Assembly: GCA_028292785.1 (NCBI GenBank)
Contig: JAQGLQ010000165.1
Coordinates: 1 to 8,421, forward strand
Origin: Noviherbaspirillum sp.
GTDB lineage: Bacteria; Pseudomonadota; Gammaproteobacteria; Burkholderiales; Burkholderiaceae
Reading direction: 5' to 3'
DNA length: 8,421 bases
Shown: positions 1 through 6,794 of the stretch, one piece after another
How the letters are laid out: each line of letters opens with the position of its first letter
Position numbering within the stretch: position 1 is the first letter of the stretch
Notes under the pieces: model-generated
The model's database searches: none
What the model saw: the letters and a program-made list of their open reading frames with translations, nothing else
Told to the model about the DNA's origin: nothing
Position numbers and translations under genes: made by a program

Positions 1-29
1 CCGGCCGGCGGCCCGTCGTTTGCTTTGAC

Positions 30-1370
30 CTAGCGCAGCCAGGTCAATCCCAATCCCGTGATGGCGCACGCGGCAATCAGCTTGATCGTTCCGACTTTGA
101 AGCGAAATAGCGCGATGCATGCAGCGAGGGTAATGGCGATCGCGATGTAGTCCCATTCGCGGGCTGGCCTCCCGAGCTGGAACACATGTTCCGCAAAAAA
201 TACTGCAAGGCTCACAATGACACCGACGACCGCGGCGGAAATCGCCGTTAGCGGCGCCGTCAGCTTGATGTTGTCGCGCGTCGCCTCGACGAAGGGACCC
301 CCGGCCAATATAAAAATGAACGACGGCAAAAACGTAAAGAAGGTTGCGACGCATGCGCCGAGCGCGCCGGCAAGAAACAGATCCGTGCCGAACAGTTGTT
401 TGGTCCAGCCTCCCACGAAGCCGACAAATGCCACGATCATGATCAGCGGGCCTGGCGTGGTTTCGCCTAGCGCCAAGCCATCGATCATCTGTGCGGCTGT
501 AAGCCACTGAAAATTCCCTACCGCGCCCTGATACACGTAAGGCAGTACCGCATAGGCGCCGCCGAATGTCATCAGCGCGGCTTTCGTAAAGAACCATCCC
601 ATCTGGGTCAGCGGATTCGTCGCGCCGAACAGGGCCGCGACGATGATCAGGCCCACCCCTCCAAGACCAATTCCGATCGCGGTTGTCACGATTAGCTTGC
701 GCCACGTGAAACGGGCATGAGGAGGGGTGGGCGTATCGTCATCGATCAACGCAGGTCCGAAACTGATTTTGCTGGCGCCGGTATGGCTGCCCGCGAGCTT
801 GAATTTGTCCGGAATAAATCGGCCGCCAATCGCGCCAAGTGCCGCGGCAACCGCAACAATTGCGGGAAATGGCACCTCCATGACCGTGATCGCCAAGAAG
901 GCAGCGGTTGCAATTGCCATGAGCCAAGCGTTCTTCAGCGTTTTGGAACCTATGCGCCAAGCTGCTGCCAATACAATGGCGACGACAGCCGGTTTTATTC
1001 CGTACAGCACGTTTGTCACGATGGGAACATTGCCGAATTCAATGTATATCCATGACAGCGCAATCAGAATCACTAAGGAGGGAAGGACGAACAGCACGCC
1101 TGCGATGATCCCGCCCCAGGTACGATGCATGAGCCAGCCGATATACACCGCGAGTTGCGTTGCCTCCGGGCCGGGCAACAACATGCAGTAATTCAGCGCA
1201 TGCAGGAAGCGTTGCTCCGATATCCAGCGGCGCCTTTCAACCAGGTCGGCGTGCATCAGGGCGATCTGGCCGGCCGGGCCGCCAAAGCTGATGAAGCCCA
1301 GTTTCAGCCAGTACCAGAAGGCAGCGGAGAGTGTGACGGGCACAGGTGCCGTGGTTGTAGTTGATGGCAT
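30..1370 (-). CDS. chrA: Chromate transporter ChrA, two-domain (long-chain CHR) type
   Basis: Inner-membrane protein of the CHR family, which exports chromate from the cytoplasm and gives chromate resistance. The 446 residues fit the two-domain form. The N-terminal half carries the FGGP motif (residues 29-32) and LLPGPEATQ (64-72). The C-terminal half repeats the pattern with TFGGAYAVLPY (268-278) and GETTPGPLIM (302-311). Many hydrophobic segments span about 80-185 and 225-445, with a hydrophilic linker at about 186-222. The ATG start gives an N-terminus typical of the family, but only a weak CCGGAA precedes it at some distance. No chrB or chrF regulator and no other chr gene is visible, so this is a solitary chrA. 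The rne terminator lies 83 bases upstream, so it should have its own promoter, but I found no convincing -35/-10 pair in 1371-1452. The family call is firm; the exact substrate (chromate or sulfate-like oxyanions) is inferred. Confidence 0.93.
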   Translation of the reverse strand: MPSTTTTAPVPVTLSAAFWYWLKLGFISFGGPAGQIALMHADLVERRRWISEQRFLHALNYCMLLPGPEATQLAVYIGWLMHRTWGGIIAGVLFVLPSLVILIALSWIYIEFGNVPIVTNVLYGIKPAVVAIVLAAAWRIGSKTLKNAWLMAIATAAFLAITVMEVPFPAIVAVAAALGAIGGRFIPDKFKLAGSHTGASKISFGPALIDDDTPTPPHARFTWRKLIVTTAIGIGLGGVGLIIVAALFGATNPLTQMGWFFTKAALMTFGGAYAVLPYVYQGAVGNFQWLTAAQMIDGLALGETTPGPLIMIVAFVGFVGGWTKQLFGTDLFLAGALGACVATFFTFLPSFIFILAGGPFVEATRDNIKLTAPLTAISAAVVGVIVSLAVFFAEHVFQLGRPAREWDYIAIAITLAACIALFRFKVGTIKLIAACAITGLGLTWLR

Positions 1371-1452
1371 ATCGGAGTAATTCCGGCAGATGTGAAGGTG
1401 GTAGTCCAGTCAGGGCCAACGCCCGGCCGAAAAGGCCTGTTCAGCGTCCATG

Positions 1453-1476
1453 AAAAAGGGGAGCAGATGCTCCCCT
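1453..1476 (-). terminator. Rho-independent terminator of rne
   Basis: Read on the minus strand, AGGGGAGC and GCTCCCCT form a perfect 8-bp stem around a 4-base loop (ATCT), followed directly by a run of five T. It lies about 60 bases past the rne stop codon. On the plus strand the stem is not followed by T, so it should work only for rne. It separates rne transcription from chrA. Confidence 0.88.
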
Positions 1477-1491
1477 ATGCATATTGCAAGA

Positions 1492-1528
1492 CATATCCTT
1501 TTCCGAAAATGCGTCGGCAAAGGATATG
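1492..1528 (-). repeat. Long stem-loop in the rne 3' untranslated region
   Basis: CATATCCTTT (1492-1501) and AAAGGATATG (1519-1528) are perfect 10-base inverted arms. After one mismatched pair the stem continues with CCGA/TCGG around a 7-base loop, giving 14 base pairs in all. The hairpin starts 7 bases after the rne stop codon and ends 15 bases before the terminator hairpin. No T-run follows it on the minus strand, so it is not itself a classical terminator. A role in protecting the 3' end of the mRNA, or as a processing site, is inference. Confidence 0.8.
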
Positions 1529-1535
1529 AAAACCG

Positions 1536-4496
1536 TTAGCGGCGCGTCTCGACCTGTATCAGTGGCTCGGACGATGGTGCCGGAACGGGTTTGCGCTCGC
1601 GTGGAACGCGGGGCGAAGGAACGACTTTCGCCGCCTGTTCTTGTGCGACGCGAAGCTTTTCCGGATCGGTCACCGCCAAGGTCAGTCCAGCCGCAGCCAA
1701 CATCTCGCGCAGGCTTTCTGATTGCATCGAGATTGCGGGGGCCGGGCGCATAGCGGCTTGCGGCACCGGCTGCTCTACCGGCGGCGTCTCGGTGGGTGAG
1801 GGCTGCGGAATTGCTTCTCTCTGCGTGATGCTGGTTGTGGGCTCGGTTTCGGCAGCCGCTGTCACCGCTGGCTCGTCAGGCGTGATCGCGGCGATAGGTG
1901 CTTGTTCCGCTTCGGGCTCGACGGATTTTTCGGGAGCTGCCGGTTCCGCATGTTCTGATCCGGCGGCAGACGAAGCTGGCGACAACGCTTCACCAGCGAC
2001 GGCCACCTCGGCCGTCACCGCGACCGTCACAGGAGCTTCAACAGCTTCGATCGCGACCGCAACCGGTACTGCCATCGCTACCTGGGTAAGCTCCGGCTGC
2101 TCTGGCGCCGCGGCCGCAACTGCTGCTTCCGTTTCGCTGTTCTCGGTGTCGCCGACTGCTACCTCGCCGTTTTCGCGTTCGCGGCGATTGCGGTTGCGTC
2201 CTCCACGGCGGCGGCGGCGGCGCGGTTCTTCACCTGCTTCGCCGATTTCCTCTTCACCGGGGATCCGGCCTTGCGGCAGTTCATTTATTTCATCGGTCGC
2301 AAGCTCTGCGCGCGTTTCCGGCACGAGATCCGCCGGGGCCAGCTCCGCATTGCTTGCCAGGGTTTCTTCAACGGCAGCCTCCTTGCGCTCTTCGCGTTGG
2401 CGCTGCTGGCGCTCGGCGCGTTCGGCATTGTTGCGTTCGCGTCGCGCCTCGCTCGGTTCGCGTGCTGTGGTTTCGCCATCATCGCGCTTGGCCTCGTTAT
2501 TCTCGCGTCTGGATTCATTGCTCTCGCGAGGAGGGCGCGGTTGTCTCGGTTGTTTCGGCGCGGGCGGTGCGTCCGCGACGACGGCTTGCGCTTTTTTCTG
2601 TGAAGCTTCTTCGCGCGCTTCGGCCCGGACTACATCGCGCTCTTCTCCGCGTTCACGCCCGCCACGGCCTCGGCCGCGATTGCGCGTGCCCCGACCGTTG
2701 CCGCGTTCTCCACGTTCACGATTGGGTTGCTGCTTTTCTTCCACGACCGGAGCAGGCGCCGCAGCCTGAGGCACTGGCTTTTTGCGGAAGAATCCGAACA
2801 TCCGGCTGAAAAAGCCCTGTTCCGCCGGAGCCATTACCGCCGGTGCCGCCAGCGTCGCCTCGACCGGCTTGCGCTCGACAACAGGTGCCGGCTGATCAGG
2901 GGTGATTCCCTTGACCATGGCTTCCTGACGCGGCTTGGCTTCTTCCTTCTGGCGCTTGTTGTAACTGATGTCGGTATCGGCCTGCTCCGCCATATCATAG
3001 CTGGCATGGCTTTCTTCCAGCCTTGGATCGTCGTGCTTGATGCGCTCGAGCTTGTAATGCGGCGTCTCGAGATGCTTGTTTGGAATCAGGATAATTGCTA
3101 CACGATGCCGTGTTTCGATCTTCAGGATTTCGCCGCGCTTTTCGTTCAGCAGAAAAGCTGCCACGTCGACTGGCGCCTGCACATGGATCGCGGCCGAGTT
3201 TTCTTTCATCGCTTCTTCCTGGATGATGCGCAGGACTTGCAACGCGGAAGATTCGGTGTCGCGTATATGTCCGGTTCCGTTGCAGCGCGGACAAGTGACG
3301 TGACTGCCTTCGGATAGCGAAGGACGCAGGCGCTGACGTGATAGCTCCATCAGGCCAAAGCGGGAAATCTTGCCCATTTGCACGCGTGCGCGGTCATAGC
3401 GAAGCGCGTCTTTCAGGCGGGTCTCGACTTCGCGCTGGTTTTTCGCGTTCTCCATGTCGATGAAATCGATGACGATCAGGCCGCCGAGGTCGCGCAGACG
3501 CAATTGGCGGGCAACTTCATCAGCGGCTTCGAGATTGGTGTTGAGCGCGGTAGTCTCGATATCGCTTCCGCGCGTTGCGCGCGCGGAGTTGACGTCGATC
3601 GAAACCAGGGCTTCGGTGTGATCGATCACGATCGCGCCGCCGGACGGAAGAGGGACCGTGCGGGAATAGGCGGTTTCGATCTGGTGCTCGATCTGAAAGC
3701 GGGAGAACAGCGGTACATCATCGCGATAGCGTTTGACCCGGTGAACCATGTCGGGCATCACATGACTCATGAACTGCTGGGCCTGCTCATAAATATCGTC
3801 CGTGTCGATCAGGATTTCGCCGATGTCAGGCTGAAAATAATCACGGATGGCGCGAATGACGAGGGAGGATTCCTGGTAAATCAGGAACGCGCCGGAAGAA
3901 GACTGGCCGGCACCTTCGATCGCACGCCAGAGTTGCATCAGGTAATTAAGGTCCCACTGAAGCTCGTCTATATTGCGGCCAATGCCGGCGGTGCGCGCAA
4001 TGACGGACATTCCCGAAGGCAACTGCAGTTTATCCATCGTTTCGCGCAGCTCCTGACGATCTTCGCCTTCGACCCGTCGCGAAACGCCGCCACCGCGCGG
4101 GTTATTCGGCATCAGAACCAGATACCGCCCGGCAAGCGATATGAAGGAAGTGAGAGCCGCCCCCTTATTGCCGCGCTCTTCCTTTTCAACCTGAACCACG
4201 ATCTCCTGGCCTTCACGCAGCGCATCCTTGATCGAGGCGCTTCGGACGTCGACGCCATCCTTGAAGTAGTTGCGCGCAACTTCCTTGAAGGGAAGGAATC
4301 CGTGGCGTTCTTCTCCATAATTAACGAAGCATGCCTCGAGGGAAGGTTCGATTCGGGTGATTACTCCCTTATAAATATTGGACTTGCGTTGTTCACGTCC
4401 GGCCGTTTCTATATCGATGTCAATGAGTTTTTGCCCATCGACAATTGCCACGCGCAACTCTTCCTGCTGCGTGGCGTTAAACAACATACGTTTCAT
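1536..4496 (-). CDS. rne: Ribonuclease E
   Basis: Endoribonuclease that cleaves single-stranded AU-rich RNA. It starts mRNA decay and processes rRNA and tRNA precursors, and it scaffolds the degradosome. The N-terminus MKRMLFNATQQEELRVA nearly matches E. coli RNase E and fixes the start. The S1 RNA-binding domain lies at about 36-118. R168-T169 fits the 5'-phosphate sensor. Catalytic metal ligands are D301 (SIDVNSA) and D344 (IVIDFIDM). The zinc-link CPRCNGTG has C402 and C405. These match E. coli D303, D346, C404 and C407 with a shift of two. Residues 561-573 (GFFSRMFGFFRKK) resemble the membrane-binding amphipathic helix. Residues about 590-780 are an Arg-rich disordered region with RGR/RGG tracts and a run of six Arg at 759-764. 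A long Ala/Val/Glu/Pro-rich stretch follows, and the protein ends in a short conserved-looking tail (LIQVETRR). The 986 residues are typical for betaproteobacteria. RhlB, enolase and PNPase binding sites of the E. coli kind are not recognisable. Confidence 0.98.
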   Translation of the reverse strand: MKRMLFNATQQEELRVAIVDGQKLIDIDIETAGREQRKSNIYKGVITRIEPSLEACFVNYGEERHGFLPFKEVARNYFKDGVDVRSASIKDALREGQEIVVQVEKEERGNKGAALTSFISLAGRYLVLMPNNPRGGGVSRRVEGEDRQELRETMDKLQLPSGMSVIARTAGIGRNIDELQWDLNYLMQLWRAIEGAGQSSSGAFLIYQESSLVIRAIRDYFQPDIGEILIDTDDIYEQAQQFMSHVMPDMVHRVKRYRDDVPLFSRFQIEHQIETAYSRTVPLPSGGAIVIDHTEALVSIDVNSARATRGSDIETTALNTNLEAADEVARQLRLRDLGGLIVIDFIDMENAKNQREVETRLKDALRYDRARVQMGKISRFGLMELSRQRLRPSLSEGSHVTCPRCNGTGHIRDTESSALQVLRIIQEEAMKENSAAIHVQAPVDVAAFLLNEKRGEILKIETRHRVAIILIPNKHLETPHYKLERIKHDDPRLEESHASYDMAEQADTDISYNKRQKEEAKPRQEAMVKGITPDQPAPVVERKPVEATLAAPAVMAPAEQGFFSRMFGFFRKKPVPQAAAPAPVVEEKQQPNRERGERGNGRGTRNRGRGRGGRERGEERDVVRAEAREEASQKKAQAVVADAPPAPKQPRQPRPPRESNESRRENNEAKRDDGETTAREPSEARRERNNAERAERQQRQREERKEAAVEETLASNAELAPADLVPETRAELATDEINELPQGRIPGEEEIGEAGEEPRRRRRRGGRNRNRRERENGEVAVGDTENSETEAAVAAAAPEQPELTQVAMAVPVAVAIEAVEAPVTVAVTAEVAVAGEALSPASSAAGSEHAEPAAPEKSVEPEAEQAPIAAITPDEPAVTAAAETEPTTSITQREAIPQPSPTETPPVEQPVPQAAMRPAPAISMQSESLREMLAAAGLTLAVTDPEKLRVAQEQAAKVVPSPRVPRERKPVPAPSSEPLIQVETRR

Positions 4497-4504
4497 TTTG
4501 TCTA

Positions 4505-4508
4505 CTCC
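4505..4508 (-). promoter_or_regulatory. rne ribosome binding site
   Basis: GGAG on the minus strand lies 8 bases before the ATG at 4496. It supports the start that gives MKRMLFN over the second Met three codons later. Confidence 0.75.
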
Positions 4509-4688
4509 GGGACCCTAAGGTCGCTTTAATGCTGCTCTACAGCAAAGTACAGGGATGTACGCGAGGGCGGAGTGCTTGAGGAAGGGAATTGCCTTGGAGT
4601 GCGCAAGAGCTATACATGTAAACTTTTGCTGCAACGGGGGCGCGGATGAAATTGACGGGAATGCCGACTATTTGCACGCTTCGCGACC

Positions 4689-4712
4689 TGCGCGTCGAGG
4701 GAATCGAGCGCA
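4689..4712 (-). repeat. Bulged 9-bp hairpin in the rne leader
   Basis: On the minus strand TGCGC then TCGA pair with TCGA and GCGCA, with one bulged C on the 3' side and loop TTCCC. No T-run follows it on either strand, so it is not a terminator. It is the strongest structure in the leader and the best candidate for a regulatory stem-loop. Confidence 0.65.
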
Positions 4713-4763
4713 AAAGATAAATTCGCAGTCAGTGTGCACGTTAATAGAGCCAAACAAAACATA

Positions 4764-4792
4764 AGTTTAGCGAATTGGCAAACACATCTCAA
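4764..4792 (-). promoter_or_regulatory. Predicted sigma70 promoter of rne
   Basis: On the minus strand TTGAGA (4792-4787, 5 of 6 to consensus) and TAAACT (4769-4764, 4 of 6) are separated by exactly 17 bases. Transcription would begin near 4757, giving a leader of about 260 nt. This is the best -35/-10 pair I found for rne. It has not been tested, and E. coli rne is known to use several promoters. Confidence 0.5.
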
Positions 4793-4804
4793 TTACATCA
4801 ACCA

Positions 4805-4835
4805 GCAAGCATCCCTTTGTTCAGGCAATGCTTGC
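4805..4835. repeat. Perfect 8-bp inverted repeat in the rne/rluC spacer
   Basis: GCAAGCAT (4805-4812) and ATGCTTGC (4828-4835) are exact inverted arms separated by 15 bases. The element lies 12 bases upstream of the predicted rne -35 and on the rluC side of it. Half-sites two helical turns apart would suit a dimeric DNA-binding protein, but no regulator is identified. Confidence 0.55.
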
Positions 4836-4951
4836 CAGACTTATCCATACTATTCAAGCATTCTGGTCCATCCTTCCCGCGCGCTATCCGATCGCAACAG
4901 CGGTGCGACCTTGACTCGCGCAGGAATGATGCGTACACGTCTTTTCCATCT

Positions 4952-4963
4952 AATTTGCAAATT
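4952..4963. repeat. 12-bp perfect palindrome upstream of rluC
   Basis: AATTTGCAAATT is its own reverse complement. It is centred about 45 bases before the likely rluC transcription start, a usual place for an operator or activator site. A palindrome this short can also occur by chance in AT-rich spacer DNA. Confidence 0.4.
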
Positions 4964-4990
4964 GGCGAGGCTGGTGGAGACGCCCCTGTG

Positions 4991-4996
4991 TAGAAT
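4991..4996 (+). promoter_or_regulatory. Possible -10 element of the rluC operon promoter
   Basis: TAGAAT (5 of 6 to consensus) is preceded by TGTG. No good -35 hexamer lies 16-18 bases upstream (the best sequence there is poor; TTGGCG at 4963-4968 is 22 bases away). If used, the transcript would start near 5003 with a leader of about 57 nt. An alternative weak pair is TTGACT (4911-4916) with TACACG (4934-4939). Confidence 0.35.
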
Positions 4997-5016
4997 GTGC
5001 TTTTTATTCTTACACG

Positions 5017-5040
5017 TGCAGCGGCACTATAACTGCTGCG
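5017..5040 (+). repeat. Stem-loop in the rluC leader
   Basis: GCAGCGG (5018-5024) pairs with CTGCTGC (5033-5039) through six Watson-Crick pairs and one G-U pair, around an 8-base loop; 5017 and 5040 could add a further G-U pair. It ends 19 bases before the rluC start codon, where an AT-rich single-stranded stretch takes the place of a Shine-Dalgarno. Confidence 0.5.
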
Positions 5041-5059
5041 AAACAATTATATATTCAAA

Positions 5060-6100
5060 ATGAAGGACTTAGCGAGATTTTCTGGTAAGTCGAATCAAAC
5101 AGAATCGTCGTTCCAACCAGCGCAAGTTTCGCCGCAAGTTCAGCTGATTACGATTTCCGTTGAAGAAGCCAATCAGCGTATCGATAATTTCCTGATCCGC
5201 ATTTGCAAGGGCGTACCGAAGAGCCACATCTATCGGATTTTGCGCTCCGGAGAAGTGCGGGTCAATAAAGGACGCATCGATCAGACTTATCGCCTCAGGG
5301 AAGGTGACGTAGTGCGCGTGCCGCCTGTGCGGGTTGCGGAAAAACCAAGCGTTTCGATTCCCGGAATGGAATTTGCGATTCTGTTCGAGGACAGTCATTT
5401 GCTGGTGATCGACAAGCCTGCCGGCGTAGCCGTTCATGGTGGCTCCGGAATAAGTTATGGAGTAATTGAACAATTGCGCGCTTCCCGGCCCGATGCGAAG
5501 TTTCTCGAACTGGTCCATCGGCTTGACCGGGAAACCTCTGGTATTCTGCTGCTCGCCAAACGAAGGTCGGCGTTGACAAACTTGCATGAACAGATGCGCG
5601 AAGGGCAGACGGACAAACGGTATCTCACCCTGGTGCATGGCAATTGGAAAAACCAGCGGCAGCATGTGAAATTGCCGTTAGTTAAATATACGACGCCCGA
5701 GGGAGAACGACGGGTAAGGGTGCAGGCGGACGGCTTGGCATCTCATACAATATTCAGCTTGGTAAGGAAAATCGGTGACTATGCCTTGCTCGAGGCAGAG
5801 CTGAAAACAGGGCGCACCCATCAGATACGTGTTCATCTCGCCTCCAATGGATTTCCGATTGCAGGCGATGACAAGTACGGTGATTTCGGATTGAATCGCA
5901 CGCTTCAAAAGGCTGATAGCACACGCGCCGCTCTGAAGCGAATGTTTCTTCATGCACACCAGATTACCTTTACCCATCCGGAAACGGGGAAGCCGATTAC
6001 GCTAAAAGCCCCTCTTCCCCCTGAATGTGTCCACTTCCTGAAAAGCCTTGAGGGGGGTGGAAGGGCGGAAGGATCGGCCGGCGAGAATCAGGATTCATGA
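5060..6100 (+). CDS. rluC: 23S rRNA pseudouridine synthase RluC (RluA family)
   Basis: Isomerises uridine to pseudouridine in 23S rRNA; E. coli RluC modifies positions 955, 2504 and 2580. An S4 RNA-binding domain lies at about 37-95 (QRIDNFL, GVPKSHIYRILRSGEVRVNK). The catalytic domain has VIDKPAGVAVHGGSG (116-130) and the signature ELVHRLDRETSG with nucleophile D156. GRTHQIRVHLAS is the other family motif. The 346 residues exceed E. coli RluC (about 320) by an N-terminal extension of about 22 residues and a Gly-rich tail (EGGGRAEGSAGENQDS). The ATG at 5060 is the only Met before the S4 domain, but no Shine-Dalgarno precedes it. It diverges from rne, as in E. coli, and is the first gene of a four-gene plus-strand cluster. 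RluC is preferred over RluD or RluA because of the close match in the S4 region and the rne neighbourhood. Confidence 0.95.
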   Translation: MKDLARFSGKSNQTESSFQPAQVSPQVQLITISVEEANQRIDNFLIRICKGVPKSHIYRILRSGEVRVNKGRIDQTYRLREGDVVRVPPVRVAEKPSVSIPGMEFAILFEDSHLLVIDKPAGVAVHGGSGISYGVIEQLRASRPDAKFLELVHRLDRETSGILLLAKRRSALTNLHEQMREGQTDKRYLTLVHGNWKNQRQHVKLPLVKYTTPEGERRVRVQADGLASHTIFSLVRKIGDYALLEAELKTGRTHQIRVHLASNGFPIAGDDKYGDFGLNRTLQKADSTRAALKRMFLHAHQITFTHPETGKPITLKAPLPPECVHFLKSLEGGGRAEGSAGENQDS

Positions 6101-6134
6101 CCAAGGAGCCGGCGGCGGATGGCTGCCGGAAAAA

Positions 6135-6794
6135 ATGGCTAGAAAAAAATTTGATCTGATCGTGTTCGATTGGGACGGCACGCTGATGGACAGCACCGCC
6201 ACGATCGTGCATTGCATACAGGCGGCTGCACGGGATCTGGGAGTTCCAGTGCCGGAGCATAGGACTGCATCGTATGTAATCGGGCTCGGTTTGCAGGACG
6301 CGATGGAAGCCGCGCTCCCGGGCCTCGATCCGAAATACTATCCGCGAATCGTGGAACGCTATCGTTTCCATTATCTGACGAAGGATCAAGGCCTCACGTT
6401 GTTTCAGGGTGTGCGCGAAATGCTGACCGAGTTGTCCCAACAAGGATATTTTTTGGCAGTAGCCACGGGCAAGAGCAGGGTCGGTCTGAACCGAGCCCTT
6501 GATGCGGCTAATCTGTTATCCGTATTCGATGCGACCCGATGCGCCGATGAAACATTCTCCAAGCCGCACCCCGCAATGTTGCAAGAATTAACACGGGAAC
6601 TTGGTCAGGATATGCAGCGGACTGTCATGATCGGGGATACTACGCATGATTTGCAGATGGCGATCAATGCCGGAGCAGCAGGGATAGCAGTGCACTATGG
6701 CGCCCATCCATCCGAGGAATTGCAGTTGTTGAATCCGCTTTATTCGGCCAATTCGGTGACCGAGCTCCATACTTGGCTGAACGAGAATGCATGA
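6135..6794 (+). CDS. HAD-family hydrolase, phosphoglycolate phosphatase-like (subfamily IA)
   Basis: Cytoplasmic Mg-dependent phosphatase of the haloacid dehalogenase superfamily. Motif I is FDWDGTLMDS with nucleophile D12 and acid/base D14. Motif II is T111 (AVATGKS), motif III K143 (FSKPHP) and motif IV GDTTHD with D168 and D172. The helical cap lies between motifs I and II, at about 20-85. The 219 residues are normal for this group. The frame is open upstream to 6048, inside rluC, but the extra 29 residues are Gly/Arg-rich and unlike the family, so I chose the ATG at 6135, 34 bases after rluC. The Shine-Dalgarno is weak (GGA, 4 bases away), which suggests translational coupling. The substrate cannot be read from sequence: phosphoglycolate, another sugar phosphate or a nucleotide are all possible. 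The next gene overlaps it by 4 bases (ATGA). Confidence 0.88.
   Translation: MARKKFDLIVFDWDGTLMDSTATIVHCIQAAARDLGVPVPEHRTASYVIGLGLQDAMEAALPGLDPKYYPRIVERYRFHYLTKDQGLTLFQGVREMLTELSQQGYFLAVATGKSRVGLNRALDAANLLSVFDATRCADETFSKPHPAMLQELTRELGQDMQRTVMIGDTTHDLQMAINAGAAGIAVHYGAHPSEELQLLNPLYSANSVTELHTWLNENA

Larger units (their letters stand above)
4497..4757 (-). promoter_or_regulatory. rne 5' leader, structured; candidate autoregulatory region
   Basis: The stretch between the predicted rne transcription start (about 4757) and the start codon is about 260 nt without a supported gene. It holds a strong hairpin at 4689-4712 and two small ones just before the Shine-Dalgarno: TGCTG/CAGCA with a 5-base loop (4530-4544) and GACC/GGTC with a 4-base loop (4511-4522). 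In E. coli the long rne 5' leader has stem-loops through which RNase E limits its own mRNA. The same role here is inferred from the matching arrangement, not from sequence identity. Confidence 0.5.

Noticed and set aside
1..29. CCGGCCGG palindrome at the left edge as a chrA terminator
   Set aside because: The sequence is cut by the window edge and no T-run is visible, so it cannot be judged.
1414..1440. GGCC/GGCC inverted pair between chrA and rne
   Set aside because: Only 4 bp, self-complementary by nature, without a T-run. It is too weak to call a terminator or operator.
2160..2720. Repetitive GC-rich tracts in rne that look like a microsatellite or repeat array
   Set aside because: They encode the Arg-rich RNA-binding region in frame with no fixed repeat unit, so protein composition explains them.
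1591..2769. Plus-strand open frame of 392 codons opposite the rne tail
   Set aside because: It is antisense to the Arg/Ala-rich part of rne. Its product is low-complexity Ser/Arg/Ala, as expected from reading GC-rich repeats backwards.
3378..4529. Plus-strand open frame of 383 codons opposite the rne catalytic domain
   Set aside because: The opposite strand encodes a near-canonical RNase E, and codon bias there leaves the antisense frame open. The translation has no recognisable domain.
4734..5063. Open frame of 109 codons in the rne/rluC spacer
   Set aside because: It runs through the predicted promoters and the rluC leader, has no ribosome site, and its translation is not protein-like. 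A shorter overlapping frame at 4555-4764 was rejected for the same reasons.
6048..6134. 29-residue N-terminal extension of the HAD phosphatase
   Set aside because: It lies mostly inside rluC, is Gly/Arg-rich and unlike the family. The ATG at 6135 starts just before motif I as in homologues.
6773..6790. TTG start six codons upstream for the Rieske gene
   Set aside because: The ATG at 6791 overlapping the phosphatase stop is a standard coupled start and needs no rare initiation codon.
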